This document shows, piece after piece, positions 28,527 to 37,358 of a stretch of 64,000 nucleotides of DNA. Position numbers and translations under genes: made by a program. Source of the DNA: Alcanivorax sp. GTDB taxonomy: Bacteria > Pseudomonadota > Gammaproteobacteria > Pseudomonadales > Alcanivoracaceae. The stretch covers positions 62,001 through 126,000 of the forward strand of contig NZ_CP080267.1 of assembly GCF_019431375.1 (NCBI RefSeq), given 5' to 3'. How positions within the stretch are numbered: the first letter of the stretch is position 1; each line of letters starts with the position of its first letter. The notes under the pieces were generated by a model. The model had not been told where the DNA came from and made no database searches. It worked only from the letters and a program-made list of their open reading frames with translations.

Positions 28527-29423
28527 ATGGGGGTTGTGATGGGGTTATCGATGATTCGACGGTTTGCGGTGCTGGTGGTTGTGCTGTCTCTGGCGCCCTG
28601 GCTTCAGGCGGATCCGGTCTGGGAAGTCAGCAAGGATGGCAAACGTATCCGGCTGGGGGCCACCGTGCATTTCCTGCGTCCGACGGATCTGCCGCCACCG
28701 GCCGCCATGCAGCAGGCCTTTGAGCAGGCGGGGCAGGTGTATCTGGAATCCAATTTGTCCGAGTCGGCCACGCCGGCGTTTTCCCGGCGACTGACGCAGA
28801 TGATGATGCAGCCGTCCGGGCGCACCCTGAAAGATGATCTGTCGGCTCCGGTCTGGCGGCAATTGCAGGATTACTCCGCCCAGGCCAATTTTCCGCTGGT
28901 CACCTATCAGGGCTTCAAGCCGGCCATGGTCTCCATGGCCATGACCGTCCATGAGTTGGGCCGCCAGGGCTTTGGCCGGGGGGTGGACGAATTTTATTTC
29001 ACCCGGGCCAACCAGCAGGGCAAGACACTGGGTTTTCTGGAATCCAGCGATACCCTGCTGTCCTTCATGGCGCAGCTTAATGAAGAGGACAGCGACGCCC
29101 TGATCGAGTCCTCCCTGGAAGGCATCGAGCACATGGATGGCATGATGGAAGAGGCAATCAGCGCCTGGCGAAAAGGCGATATGGATGCCCTCTACACCTT
29201 GCTGGGTGCCGATGAAATGGAGACCGAATACCCAGGTATCTACCGGAACCTGATTATCGAGCGTAATCGCCAGTGGTATCCAAAAATCCAGCAGGCCATG
29301 ACCAAAGGCACACCGAACCTGGTGCTGGTCGGGGCCCTGCATCTGGGTGGTCCGGACAGCCTGCGGGTGATGTTCAAGGATGCGGGCTACCAGGTGGAGC
29401 CTTTCAACGCCGGTTCCGAGTAG
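28527..29423 (+). CDS. TraB/GumN family protein
   Basis: 298 residues from ATG 28527, which has GGAAG upstream; ATGs at 28539 and 28551 are alternatives. A signal peptide (FAVLVVVLSLAPWLQA) suggests periplasmic location. The start of the mature domain (VWEVSKDGKRIRLGATVHFL, with GATVH) and the end (NLVLVGALHLGGPDSL) are the paired conserved motifs of TraB/GumN/ChaN-like proteins, thought to be metal-dependent hydrolases or proteases. The activity of this subgroup is not established. Its 3' end overlaps the convergent small gene by 20 bp. Confidence 0.8.
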   Translation: MGVVMGLSMIRRFAVLVVVLSLAPWLQADPVWEVSKDGKRIRLGATVHFLRPTDLPPPAAMQQAFEQAGQVYLESNLSESATPAFSRRLTQMMMQPSGRTLKDDLSAPVWRQLQDYSAQANFPLVTYQGFKPAMVSMAMTVHELGRQGFGRGVDEFYFTRANQQGKTLGFLESSDTLLSFMAQLNEEDSDALIESSLEGIEHMDGMMEEAISAWRKGDMDALYTLLGADEMETEYPGIYRNLIIERNRQWYPKIQQAMTKGTPNLVLVGALHLGGPDSLRVMFKDAGYQVEPFNAGSE

Positions 29424-29643
29424 GGGATTCAGCAAGCTCGTCCAGAGCCCGGGCGAACCAGGCCCGGGTCTGTCGCCTGTGGGTCTCTCCGTACAGAGCG
29501 ATAAATTTCCGGGTCATGTAGTCATCGGGATTTTCCAGCGCCGCCAGGCGCTGGTGTATGAAGGTTTCTGTCAGAACCAGTCCGCAAGCCTCAGTAATGC
29601 AATGCCGCCATTCGCCATAGCTGGCAGGAATCGGGAATGCCAT
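29404..29643 (-). CDS. Small protein divergent from the Zur-controlled operon
   Basis: 79 residues from ATG 29643 (MAFPIPASYGEWRH). I prefer this to ATG 29676 because GGA lies upstream at a usable distance, whereas 29676 is only 5 bp from the Zur palindrome with no ribosome-binding site. It contains a WRHC segment, a charged helical part (YMTRKFIALYGETHRRQTRAWF) and no membrane segment. I do not recognise the family. Its promoter region contains the Zur operator, so it may be repressed by Zur together with the divergent operon. Confidence 0.55.
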   Translation of the reverse strand: MAFPIPASYGEWRHCITEACGLVLTETFIHQRLAALENPDDYMTRKFIALYGETHRRQTRAWFARALDELAESPTRNRR

Positions 29644-29681
29644 GGGCGTGATTTCCGTTGCTGTGATTGTGTCCATCTATT

Positions 29682-29699
29682 GTTATGTTATAACATAAC
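29682..29699. promoter_or_regulatory. Zur box (zinc-uptake regulator operator)
   Basis: GTTATGTTATAACATAAC is a perfect 18-bp palindrome, closely resembling the gammaproteobacterial Zur operator (core ATGTTATA..TATAACAT). It lies 16 bp before the start codon of the COG0523 gene and just upstream of the divergent small gene. A Zur gene sits two genes downstream. Repression under zinc-replete conditions is the expected effect. Confidence 0.85.
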
Positions 29700-29715
29700 T
29701 TAACAGGAGGCCATC

Positions 29716-31074
29716 ATGTCGGACGTGCTCAGTGACAAGGCCCTGCTGGCCATGCCCGAGGCGGATTACATGAATGCCGCCCAGCAGCCTGTTAAACCCG
29801 GCTGGAAGCCAACGAAAGACATTATGCCCATTCACGAACTGGATGATTTCATGACTACCCAGCAAGCTGCTCCCGCGCGCCAGCTACCCGTTACCGTGTT
29901 GTCGGGTTTTCTTGGCGCGGGGAAAACCACCGTCCTCAATCATATTCTCAACAACCGTGCCGGCCTGCGGGTGGCAGTGATCGTCAACGACATGAGCGAG
30001 ATCAATATCGATGCGGCGCTGGTCAGCAATGAGGTGTCACTGAACCGCGCCGAAGAAAAGCTGGTGGAAATGAGCAACGGCTGCATCTGCTGCACGCTCC
30101 GCGAAGACCTGTTGCTGGAAGTGACCCGGCTGTCCCGTGAAAGGCGCTTTGATTATCTGGTGATCGAGTCCACCGGCATTTCCGAGCCACTACCGGTGGC
30201 GGAAACGTTCACCTTCGAAGACGAAAACGGCGACAGCCTGTCCACGGTAGCGCGGCTGGATACCATGGTCACCGTGGTGGATGCGGTGAATTTCCTGCGC
30301 GACTACCGCAGTGCCCGCACCCTGCAGGAAGAGGGCGAAAGCCTGGGTGAGGAGGATCAGCGCAACGTGGTGGACCTGCTGGTGGAGCAGGTGGAATTCT
30401 GCGATGTGTTGCTGATCAGTAAAACCGACCTGGTCAGCGATGCCGAGCTGGACACGCTCACCGCCACCTTGCGGCTGCTCAATCCGGAAGCACGCATTAT
30501 CCCCATCAAGCACGGCATGGTTCCCCTGGACGCAGTGCTGGATACCGGCCTGTTCGACTTTGAAAAAGCCCAGCAGGCGCCGGGCTGGCTCAAGGAAATG
30601 CGTGGCGAACACTTGCCGGAAAGCGAGGAATACGGCATCAGCAGTTTCAGCTATGAAGCCCGCCGCCCCTTCCATCCGCAGCGGTTCTGGGACTTTCTGC
30701 AACAGCCCTGGCCCTACGGCACGCTGCTGCGCTCCAAGGGGTTCTTCTGGTTGGCCAGTCGCCCGCAATTTGCCGGTAACTGGAGCCAGGCCGGGGAGAT
30801 TGCCCACCATGGTCCCGCCGGCCTATTCTGGAAAACCGTACCGGACCAGCACTGGCCCACGGACCCGGAATACCGCGCCATGATCATGGAAAAGTGGCAG
30901 GAACCCTTCGGCGACATGCGCCAGGAACTGGTCTTCATCGGCCACAACCTGCAACCGGAAGCCACCCGCAATGCGCTGGATGCCTGTCTGCTCACGGAAG
31001 AGGAGATGCTCGCCGGCAAGGAATTATGGCAGCAACTTGACGACCCGTTCCCACAATGGGAGATGGCCGGATGA
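29716..31074 (+). CDS. COG0523 family metal-chaperone GTPase (ZigA-like)
   Basis: 452 residues from ATG 29716, preceded by AGGAGG. After a 50-residue leader, the Walker A GFLGAGKTT lies at about 64-72, followed by the diagnostic metal-binding GCICC (Cys123, Cys125, Cys126). Then come IESTGISEP (the Walker B/base-recognition region) and SKTDLV. A C-terminal CobW_C-like domain includes RPFHPQRFWDFL. COG0523 GTPases deliver zinc to client enzymes, especially under starvation. First gene of the operon behind the Zur box; its stop overlaps the next start (ATGATG). Confidence 0.9.
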   Translation: MSDVLSDKALLAMPEADYMNAAQQPVKPGWKPTKDIMPIHELDDFMTTQQAAPARQLPVTVLSGFLGAGKTTVLNHILNNRAGLRVAVIVNDMSEINIDAALVSNEVSLNRAEEKLVEMSNGCICCTLREDLLLEVTRLSRERRFDYLVIESTGISEPLPVAETFTFEDENGDSLSTVARLDTMVTVVDAVNFLRDYRSARTLQEEGESLGEEDQRNVVDLLVEQVEFCDVLLISKTDLVSDAELDTLTATLRLLNPEARIIPIKHGMVPLDAVLDTGLFDFEKAQQAPGWLKEMRGEHLPESEEYGISSFSYEARRPFHPQRFWDFLQQPWPYGTLLRSKGFFWLASRPQFAGNWSQAGEIAHHGPAGLFWKTVPDQHWPTDPEYRAMIMEKWQEPFGDMRQELVFIGHNLQPEATRNALDACLLTEEEMLAGKELWQQLDDPFPQWEMAG

Positions 31075-31700
31075 TGGGTGCAAAGACATTGCCCAAGGCC
31101 TATGCCGCACCGGGCCTGGTGATGCGCGATGACGCCGGGGTGCTCGCCGATGTGATGTTGGACCCGGTGCAGGTGGCGGTGTGGGATCGCCATAGCCCGC
31201 TGGATCAGCAGGTCGTGCAACTGGCCTGCAGGGAGAAACTGGCGGTAAAAAGCTGGCTGGATGTGGCCGATCTGCCAGCCTCCATGATGCGTTCCCTGCC
31301 AGGGGATGATTTCGCGCCACTGCGTGAGGACCTGGCGTTGCTGGCGGACATGATGGCTTGTCTGTTCGGTGCCACTGGTGTGGGGCTGCGGGTGACGGCC
31401 CTGGAAAAGCCCATGTGCCCGCGCTTCCATGTGGATCGTATTCCCGTGCGCCTGCTGTGTACCTATGGCGGCCCGGGTAGCCAGTGGCTGCCGGCCCCGT
31501 CGGTGCCTGCCGGTCTGCTGGTGCCGGGTGTTGAGCAGAAGGGCCGCTATGCGGCTGATAGCGTGCAACAACTGGAGGCCGGCCAGGTAGCCCTGTTCAA
31601 AGGCGACACCTGGCGGGATAATCCGGGCACGGGCGTGGTCCACCGGTCCCCGCCCGTGTCTCCCGGTCAGCAACGCCTGCTGGTCACACTGGATATATAG
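31071..31700 (+). CDS. DUF1826 family protein, zinc-starvation associated
   Basis: 209 residues from ATG 31071, overlapping the stop of the GTPase gene by 4 bp, so the two are probably translationally coupled. The family motif CPRFHVDRIPVRLLCTYGGP is present (about 116-135), with Cys and His that could bind metal. The later region FKGDTWRDNPGTGVVHRSPP resembles a small beta-barrel/JmjC-like fold. DUF1826 genes commonly accompany Zur-regulated COG0523 genes; the biochemical role is unknown. Confidence 0.8.
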   Translation: MMGAKTLPKAYAAPGLVMRDDAGVLADVMLDPVQVAVWDRHSPLDQQVVQLACREKLAVKSWLDVADLPASMMRSLPGDDFAPLREDLALLADMMACLFGATGVGLRVTALEKPMCPRFHVDRIPVRLLCTYGGPGSQWLPAPSVPAGLLVPGVEQKGRYAADSVQQLEAGQVALFKGDTWRDNPGTGVVHRSPPVSPGQQRLLVTLDI

Positions 31701-31707
31701 GACTGTC

Positions 31708-32166
31708 ATGAACCGCACTGACCAGATTCTCGCCAGCGCCGAACAGCATTGCCGCGAGCAGGGCGTGCGCATGACTCCTCAGCGTCGTCAGGTGATGGCG
31801 TTGCTGCTGGCCCAGTCCGGTCCACAAAGTGCCTACCAGCTACTGGATCAGTTCAAGGCCCAGTACCAGAGCAACGCCCAGCCGCCCACCATCTACCGGG
31901 CGCTGGAGTTTCTGGTGCAACAGGGGCTCGCCCACCGGCTCAGCTCCACCAACCAGTATCTGGCCTGCGATCACATCACCTGCCATCACGGTCATCAGGG
32001 CACGGTGTTCCTGCTCTGTGACGATTGCGGTGCCGTGCAGGAAACCCCCATGGCCGGGGCGGCCATCAGTGAGTTGCAGCACAGCCTCAACAGCCTGGGA
32101 TTCGTGACTCAGCAGAACCCCTTGCTGGAAGTGCATGGCCGTTGTGCGAACTGCAACGTGGGTTAA
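31708..32166 (+). CDS. zur: Fur-family zinc uptake regulator Zur
   Basis: 152 residues starting 7 bp after the DUF1826 gene. The N-terminal winged helix contains RMTPQRRQVMALLL and PPTIYRALEFLVQQGLAHRL (recognition helix). The C-terminal dimerisation domain has the metal ligands of Zur: HITCHHGHQG, LLCDDCGAVQE (C..C pair) and VHGRCANCNVG (second C..C pair). The His/Cys pattern and the zinc-related neighbours favour Zur over Fur. It likely binds the palindrome at 29682-29699 and so controls its own operon. Confidence 0.9.
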   Translation: MNRTDQILASAEQHCREQGVRMTPQRRQVMALLLAQSGPQSAYQLLDQFKAQYQSNAQPPTIYRALEFLVQQGLAHRLSSTNQYLACDHITCHHGHQGTVFLLCDDCGAVQETPMAGAAISELQHSLNSLGFVTQQNPLLEVHGRCANCNVG

Positions 32167-32540
32167 ATACAGGTAACACGCGTTTATAAAACCCCTATGG
32201 CGATAGCGAACGCACGATGGTTTGCAATCTCTGCCGTAGGAGCGGCGCTGGCGGCGCGATCAAAACCAGTTTCAAGTTCAAAGTTGCAACGCGGGAAAGT
32301 CCGGGGACATACGAGACTTTTGATTGCCGCGCTTCAAGGTTGATTTCGCGATACGAGCATCGCTTCCCACAGGGAAATAACAGGCTCTGGGTCGTTTCAG
32401 GGCGATGTGGGAAGCGATGCTTGCTATCGCGAGTATCACAATCAAACGCGGGCTCGGTGCTTATCGTTATCTGCCGGGCTTTCCCGCGTTGTAGCTTGCA
32501 GCTTGAAGCTTGCTGCTTTTTTGAAAACCGGGAGACAACC
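32167..32540. repeat. Gene-free gap with REP-like sequences
   Basis: No convincing gene is seen in this 374-bp interval. It holds a GTAGGAGCGGCG REP-like phrase (32235-32250), two GGGAAGCGATGC-type sequences in opposite orientation (near 32350-32375 and 32405-32430), and a run of AGCTTG-type heptamers just before the next gene (about 32490-32512) related in style to the arrays at 737-1214. The next gene probably has its own promoter or is reached by read-through. Confidence 0.6.
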
Positions 32541-32945
32541 ATGTCACGTTTACGTCTGGACCAGGCGGCCATCGCCCTGTCCGGTTTGTGTATGATTCAT
32601 TGTGTGGCCAGCGTCGCCGGGCTGTTTGCCATTGGCTTGCTGTCGGTGGTTGGTGGTGTGGATGAGCTGTTCCATCAGGCACTGCTGGCGCTCATTGTGC
32701 CGGTCAGTGTGCTCGCCATGGTGGTTGGCTATCGCCGGCATCGTCGGCGTCGGGTGTTGTTGCCTGGCCTGGTGGCGCTGGCCGTACTGTGCCTGCTGAC
32801 TATCTTCGAAGCGGCACTGCACGACACCCTGTGGGAACCGCTGCTCACCAGCCTGGTCGGAATCTGTCTGGTTGCCACCCATGTGGCTAACATCCGGGCC
32901 TGCAAGGAATGTGAGAGTCACCATGAAGAAATTCGTACTGCTTGA
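32541..32945 (+). CDS. MerC-domain membrane protein
   Basis: 134 residues from ATG 32541, preceded by GGGAGA. Four hydrophobic helices are visible. The first includes SGLCMIHCVASVAGLF, with the Cys-x3-Cys pair expected for MerC-type metal transporters, and the C-terminal tail has ACKECESHHEE, a Cys/His cluster likely to bind metal. MerC was described for mercury, but MerC-like proteins next to Zur genes are more likely involved in zinc or cobalt movement. The end overlaps the next gene by 23 bp, indicating an operon. Confidence 0.8.
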   Translation: MSRLRLDQAAIALSGLCMIHCVASVAGLFAIGLLSVVGGVDELFHQALLALIVPVSVLAMVVGYRRHRRRRVLLPGLVALAVLCLLTIFEAALHDTLWEPLLTSLVGICLVATHVANIRACKECESHHEEIRTA

Positions 32946-33444
32946 GAGCCTGGCCGGGTTATTGCTGTTGGCGGGCAATCCGGCTGTCGCCGCCGAGGTG
33001 CATCAACACGGCCTGGCCGAGGCGGCGGTGGTGGTGGAAGGGCAAAGCCTCACCGTCAGTTTCCGCGCGCCGCTGATGGATATTCTCGGCACCGAACAGC
33101 CGCCAGTGGATGCCGCCGCCCGGGTCCGTTACGAGGATCGTCTGAAACAGGTAAGCGAACCGCAGCCGTCCGGCCCTGCCGACTGCACTCTCAGCCATGA
33201 AACCCGCACCGGAGTAGCAGCGCTGTTTCCGGATAGCCCTCAGCACGACCATGATCATAGCCATCATGCGGACGTGGAAGCGGAATGGACCTTCCAGTGT
33301 CAGTCCCCGGACAAGCTCACCGATGTCACGCTGCCGTTTCTGGCTACCTTTTCCGGCCTGACCACCGAGGTGATCCTGTTATTGCCGGACGGGCAGGGCG
33401 CACTGCGCCTGGCGCCCGGCGACACCCGTATTCCCCTGGAGTAA
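32923..33444 (+). CDS. DUF2796 (ZrgA-like) periplasmic zinc-binding protein
   Basis: 173 residues. A signal peptide (LLESLAGLLLLAGNPAVAA) is followed by EVHQHGLAEAAVVVEG, whose HQHG is a conserved DUF2796 start motif, and later by a histidine-rich loop HDHDHSHHAD (about residues 108-117) that should bind Zn. DUF2796 includes ZrgA, the periplasmic protein of a Vibrio cholerae zinc uptake system encoded with an ABC ATPase and permease, the same companions as here. The start is fixed by overlap with the MerC-like gene. A 5'-truncated copy is at 34979. Confidence 0.85.
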   Translation: MKKFVLLESLAGLLLLAGNPAVAAEVHQHGLAEAAVVVEGQSLTVSFRAPLMDILGTEQPPVDAAARVRYEDRLKQVSEPQPSGPADCTLSHETRTGVAALFPDSPQHDHDHSHHADVEAEWTFQCQSPDKLTDVTLPFLATFSGLTTEVILLLPDGQGALRLAPGDTRIPLE

Positions 33445-34088
33445 CCGTGGTTCTTGAACTGGATAACCTGCGTTATCAGCACCCGGGACAAGCCCGGCCC
33501 TTTATTCATATCGACCACTTTGCCCTGCAGGCCGGTGAGCGGGTGCTGCTCCATGGCCCCAGCGGCTGCGGCAAAAGTACCCTGTTGTCGCTGGTAACCG
33601 GGATTCGCCCGGCCCGCGACGGTAATATCCGGGTGTCCGGCAAACCGTTTTCCTCCCTGTCGCAACGACGCCGGGACGCTTTTCGGGCGGACCATATCGG
33701 TGTCATCTTCCAGGCCTTCAATCTGCTGCCGTATCTGAATGCGGTGGATAACGTCTGCCTGAGTGCCGGCTTTTCCCGGCGACGCTGCGAGCGCGAAGGG
33801 GCCAGCAGCAACAAGCAGCGCAGGATCGCCGCCCAAGAGCTGCTCACCCGCCTAGGGCTGGATGCGGCCCCCTCGGCCCTGCCGGCCTGGCAGTTGTCGT
33901 TCGGGCAGCAGCAGCGGGTGGCCGCCGCCCGCGCCCTGTTCGGCAAGCCGGATCTGATCATCGCCGATGAGCCTACCTCCGCCCTGGATGCCGATAGCCG
34001 CGATACCCTGCTGGCGTTGCTCTGCGAGCAATGCGAACAGGCCGGCAGCGCCTTGCTGATGGTCAGCCACGACAGCCAGGTGGCGGAC
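32996..34088. repeat. Duplication III, first segment
   Basis: Bases 32996-34088 recur at 34979-36071 (offset 1983), and 34090-34978 recurs at 36208-37096 (offset 2118). Thus the first copy lacks the 136 bp spanning the end of the ATPase gene and start of the permease gene, and its permease is cut at 34978. Confidence 0.9.
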
Positions 34089-34163
34089 CGATCGTGGGCA
34101 TCGAGCGTCTGCGTCATCAGGTGCGTGCCAACTTCGCCAGCACCGTGTCCGGCATCGATTTGA
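33447..34163 (+). pseudogene. ABC ATPase gene, copy 1, truncated at the 3' end
   Basis: Starts with GTG at 33447, 2 bp after the DUF2796 stop. Walker A GPSGCGKST, signature-like LSFGQQQRVAAARAL, Walker B LIIADEPTSALD and the H-loop MVSHD are all present. At 34088 the sequence jumps into the permease gene, so the last residues are replaced by an out-of-frame tail (from DRSWASS) ending at 34163. The catalytic core is complete, but the partner permease in this copy is not. Confidence 0.8.
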
Positions 34164-34978
34164 TCGTCAGCGCCCGTGGCGGCCCCATGAATATCCTGCT
34201 GTACAGCGTGTTCCGGCTCAGTGACCCCACCGCCGGTATTCGCTGGCAAACCGTAGAGCATCTGGCTGAACATCCGGATGTGAAATGGTGGATTCCCATC
34301 GCCTTGGGCGATTCCCATCGTGGTTTTCCGGTGGTGGCCACCAACAACAGTTATCTGGCTCACTACCGTTACGGGCGCGATCAGGCCCTGTCCCTGGCCC
34401 GCGGAGAATGGTTTGCCGGGGCGGATCAGGTGGTGCTGGGCAGCGCGGTGGCGCAGCGTCTCGGTTATCGGCTCGGTGACGATATGGTGCTGGCCCATGG
34501 TGCCAGTGGCCCGGCCATTATCGAGCACGACAATCATCCCTTTACCGTGGTGGGCATACTGGCGCCTACCGGCACCCCGGTGGATCAGAGCGTGCATATC
34601 TCCCTGGCCGGCATGGCCGCCATCCACAGCGGTGGCCAATTTCGTTCCGGGTTGCCGCCCCGACCCGGGCAGCAGTCGGACACCCCGGGTTCCGTGAATG
34701 CGGTGATGCTCGGCCTGGAGCGCCGCACCGCCGTGCTCAGCCTGCAGCGGGAACTGTCCCGTTATAAGGCAGAGCCACTCAGCGCCATTATTCCCGGTGT
34801 CCAACTGCAGCGGCTGTGGCGGATGACGGCGGTGGGGGAAAACGCCCTGCGGGCCACCTCCATGGCCGTGTTGCTGGTGGCCCTGCTGGTGCTGGTGTCC
34901 ACTATCCTTGCGGCTCTGGAAGGGCGCCGCCACGAACTGGCGGTGCTGCGCGCCGCCGGTGCTGGGCGGCTTGCCGTC
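34090..34978 (+). pseudogene. Permease gene fragment, copy 1 (both ends missing)
   Basis: Matches residues about 31-326 of the full permease at 36119-37357, from IVGIERLRHQV to GAGRLAV. It lacks the first membrane helix and the last two. It is joined to the ATPase gene on the left and to the DUF2796 gene on the right, so it cannot form a working permease. Confidence 0.85.
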
Positions 34979-35427
34979 AGGTGCATCAACACGGCCTGGC
35001 CGAGGCGGCGGTGGTGGTGGAAGGGCAAAGCCTCACCGTCAGTTTCCGCGCGCCGCTGATGGATATTCTCGGCACCGAACAGCCGCCAGTGGATGCCGCC
35101 GCCCGGGTCCGTTACGAGGATCGTCTGAAACAGGTAAGCGAACCGCAGCCGTCCGGCCCTGCCGACTGCACTCTCAGCCATGAAACCCGCACCGGAGTAG
35201 CAGCGCTGTTTCCGGATAGCCCTCAGCACGACCATGATCATAGCCATCATGCGGACGTGGAAGCGGAATGGACCTTCCAGTGTCAGTCCCCGGACAAGCT
35301 CACCGATGTCACGCTGCCGTTTCTGGCTACCTTTTCCGGCCTGACCACCGAGGTGATCCTGTTATTGCCGGACGGGCAGGGCGCACTGCGCCTGGCGCCC
35401 GGCGACACCCGTATTCCCCTGGAGTAA
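34979..35427 (+). pseudogene. DUF2796 (ZrgA-like) gene, copy 2, missing its 5' end
   Basis: Repeats the DUF2796 gene from HQHGLAEAA onward to the stop at 35427, including the histidine-rich loop. The signal peptide and start codon are missing, replaced by permease sequence. In the reading frame it is fused in frame to unrelated upstream sequence, so a secreted product is not expected. Confidence 0.85.
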
Positions 35428-35429
35428 CC

Positions 35430-36176
35430 GTGGTTCTTGAACTGGATAACCTGCGTTATCAGCACCCGGGACAAGCCCGGCCCTTTATTCATATCGACCA
35501 CTTTGCCCTGCAGGCCGGTGAGCGGGTGCTGCTCCATGGCCCCAGCGGCTGCGGCAAAAGTACCCTGTTGTCGCTGGTAACCGGGATTCGCCCGGCCCGC
35601 GACGGTAATATCCGGGTGTCCGGCAAACCGTTTTCCTCCCTGTCGCAACGACGCCGGGACGCTTTTCGGGCGGACCATATCGGTGTCATCTTCCAGGCCT
35701 TCAATCTGCTGCCGTATCTGAATGCGGTGGATAACGTCTGCCTGAGTGCCGGCTTTTCCCGGCGACGCTGCGAGCGCGAAGGGGCCAGCAGCAACAAGCA
35801 GCGCAGGATCGCCGCCCAAGAGCTGCTCACCCGCCTAGGGCTGGATGCGGCCCCCTCGGCCCTGCCGGCCTGGCAGTTGTCGTTCGGGCAGCAGCAGCGG
35901 GTGGCCGCCGCCCGCGCCCTGTTCGGCAAGCCGGATCTGATCATCGCCGATGAGCCTACCTCCGCCCTGGATGCCGATAGCCGCGATACCCTGCTGGCGT
36001 TGCTCTGCGAGCAATGCGAACAGGCCGGCAGCGCCTTGCTGATGGTCAGCCACGACAGCCAGGTGGCGGACTTTTCATCGCAGCGTGGCGTTTTCCGCGC
36101 TGAACGGGGGAGAGCATCATGCTGCCTAGGATCATTCTCGCCTCCCTGCGTACCCGTAAAACCTCCGCGTCCCTGA
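35430..36176 (+). CDS. ABC transporter ATPase (LolD/MacB-like), copy 2, frameshifted tail
   Basis: GTG start at 35430; 248 residues as written. Walker A GPSGCGKST, Q-loop VIFQAFNLLPYL, signature LSFGQQQRVAAARAL, Walker B LIIADEPTSALD and H-loop MVSHD mark a LolD-like ATPase. After QVAD (about 36070) the frame gives an unnatural tail (FSSQRGVFRAERGR). Inserting two bases restores a plausible end (HRSVAFSALNGGEHHAA) stopping at 36129 and overlapping the permease start. Copy 1 has CCG where this copy has CTT, which supports a 2-bp loss. It should energise the permease downstream in zinc-related transport. Confidence 0.8.
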   Translation: MVLELDNLRYQHPGQARPFIHIDHFALQAGERVLLHGPSGCGKSTLLSLVTGIRPARDGNIRVSGKPFSSLSQRRRDAFRADHIGVIFQAFNLLPYLNAVDNVCLSAGFSRRRCEREGASSNKQRRIAAQELLTRLGLDAAPSALPAWQLSFGQQQRVAAARALFGKPDLIIADEPTSALDADSRDTLLALLCEQCEQAGSALLMVSHDSQVADFSSQRGVFRAERGRASCCLGSFSPPCVPVKPPRP

Positions 36177-37357
36177 TCGTGGTGGCCATCGCCCTGAGCC
36201 TGGTGATGATCGTGGGCATCGAGCGTCTGCGTCATCAGGTGCGTGCCAACTTCGCCAGCACCGTGTCCGGCATCGATTTGATCGTCAGCGCCCGTGGCGG
36301 CCCCATGAATATCCTGCTGTACAGCGTGTTCCGGCTCAGTGACCCCACCGCCGGTATTCGCTGGCAAACCGTAGAGCATCTGGCTGAACATCCGGATGTG
36401 AAATGGTGGATTCCCATCGCCTTGGGCGATTCCCATCGTGGTTTTCCGGTGGTGGCCACCAACAACAGTTATCTGGCTCACTACCGTTACGGGCGCGATC
36501 AGGCCCTGTCCCTGGCCCGCGGAGAATGGTTTGCCGGGGCGGATCAGGTGGTGCTGGGCAGCGCGGTGGCGCAGCGTCTCGGTTATCGGCTCGGTGACGA
36601 TATGGTGCTGGCCCATGGTGCCAGTGGCCCGGCCATTATCGAGCACGACAATCATCCCTTTACCGTGGTGGGCATACTGGCGCCTACCGGCACCCCGGTG
36701 GATCAGAGCGTGCATATCTCCCTGGCCGGCATGGCCGCCATCCACAGCGGTGGCCAATTTCGTTCCGGGTTGCCGCCCCGACCCGGGCAGCAGTCGGACA
36801 CCCCGGGTTCCGTGAATGCGGTGATGCTCGGCCTGGAGCGCCGCACCGCCGTGCTCAGCCTGCAGCGGGAACTGTCCCGTTATAAGGCAGAGCCACTCAG
36901 CGCCATTATTCCCGGTGTCCAACTGCAGCGGCTGTGGCGGATGACGGCGGTGGGGGAAAACGCCCTGCGGGCCACCTCCATGGCCGTGTTGCTGGTGGCC
37001 CTGCTGGTGCTGGTGTCCACTATCCTTGCGGCTCTGGAAGGGCGCCGCCACGAACTGGCGGTGCTGCGCGCCGCCGGTGCTGGGCGGCTTGCCGTCTATG
37101 GGGTGATTGTCGGTGAGAGCCTGTGCCTGACGGTGATCGGCAGCCTGCTGGGGCTGACGCTGCTGTTTGTGGCACAGTGGGCGCTGGCGCCGCTGGCCCT
37201 GGCGGAATGGTCCCTGCGCCTGCCGGACAGTTTCCTGTCCCTGCGGGAATTGCCTACCCTGGCGGCGATACTGCTGGCCGGTTCCCTGGCCGGCCTGATT
37301 CCGGCGGAAAAGGCCTTCCGCAACAGCCTGGCCGATGGCCTGACCCCGAGGAACTGA
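36119..37357 (+). CDS. FtsX/MacB-like ABC permease of the zinc-associated transporter
   Basis: 412 residues from ATG 36119. An N-terminal helix (LIVVAIALSLVMIVGI) is followed by a large periplasmic MacB_PCD-like domain (about 35-270, starting RHQVRANFASTVSGIDLIVSARGGP). Three C-terminal helices complete the FtsX fold: MAVLLVALLVLVSTILAAL, VIVGESLCLTVIGSLLGLTLLF and LAAILLAGSLAGLI. The segment EGRRHELAVLRAAGAG is the coupling-helix motif of MacB-type permeases. It pairs with the ATPase just upstream and with ZrgA-like and DUF3299 proteins; zinc-related uptake or envelope transport is inferred from context. Confidence 0.85.
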   Translation: MLPRIILASLRTRKTSASLIVVAIALSLVMIVGIERLRHQVRANFASTVSGIDLIVSARGGPMNILLYSVFRLSDPTAGIRWQTVEHLAEHPDVKWWIPIALGDSHRGFPVVATNNSYLAHYRYGRDQALSLARGEWFAGADQVVLGSAVAQRLGYRLGDDMVLAHGASGPAIIEHDNHPFTVVGILAPTGTPVDQSVHISLAGMAAIHSGGQFRSGLPPRPGQQSDTPGSVNAVMLGLERRTAVLSLQRELSRYKAEPLSAIIPGVQLQRLWRMTAVGENALRATSMAVLLVALLVLVSTILAALEGRRHELAVLRAAGAGRLAVYGVIVGESLCLTVIGSLLGLTLLFVAQWALAPLALAEWSLRLPDSFLSLRELPTLAAILLAGSLAGLIPAEKAFRNSLADGLTPRN

Positions 37358-37358
37358 C

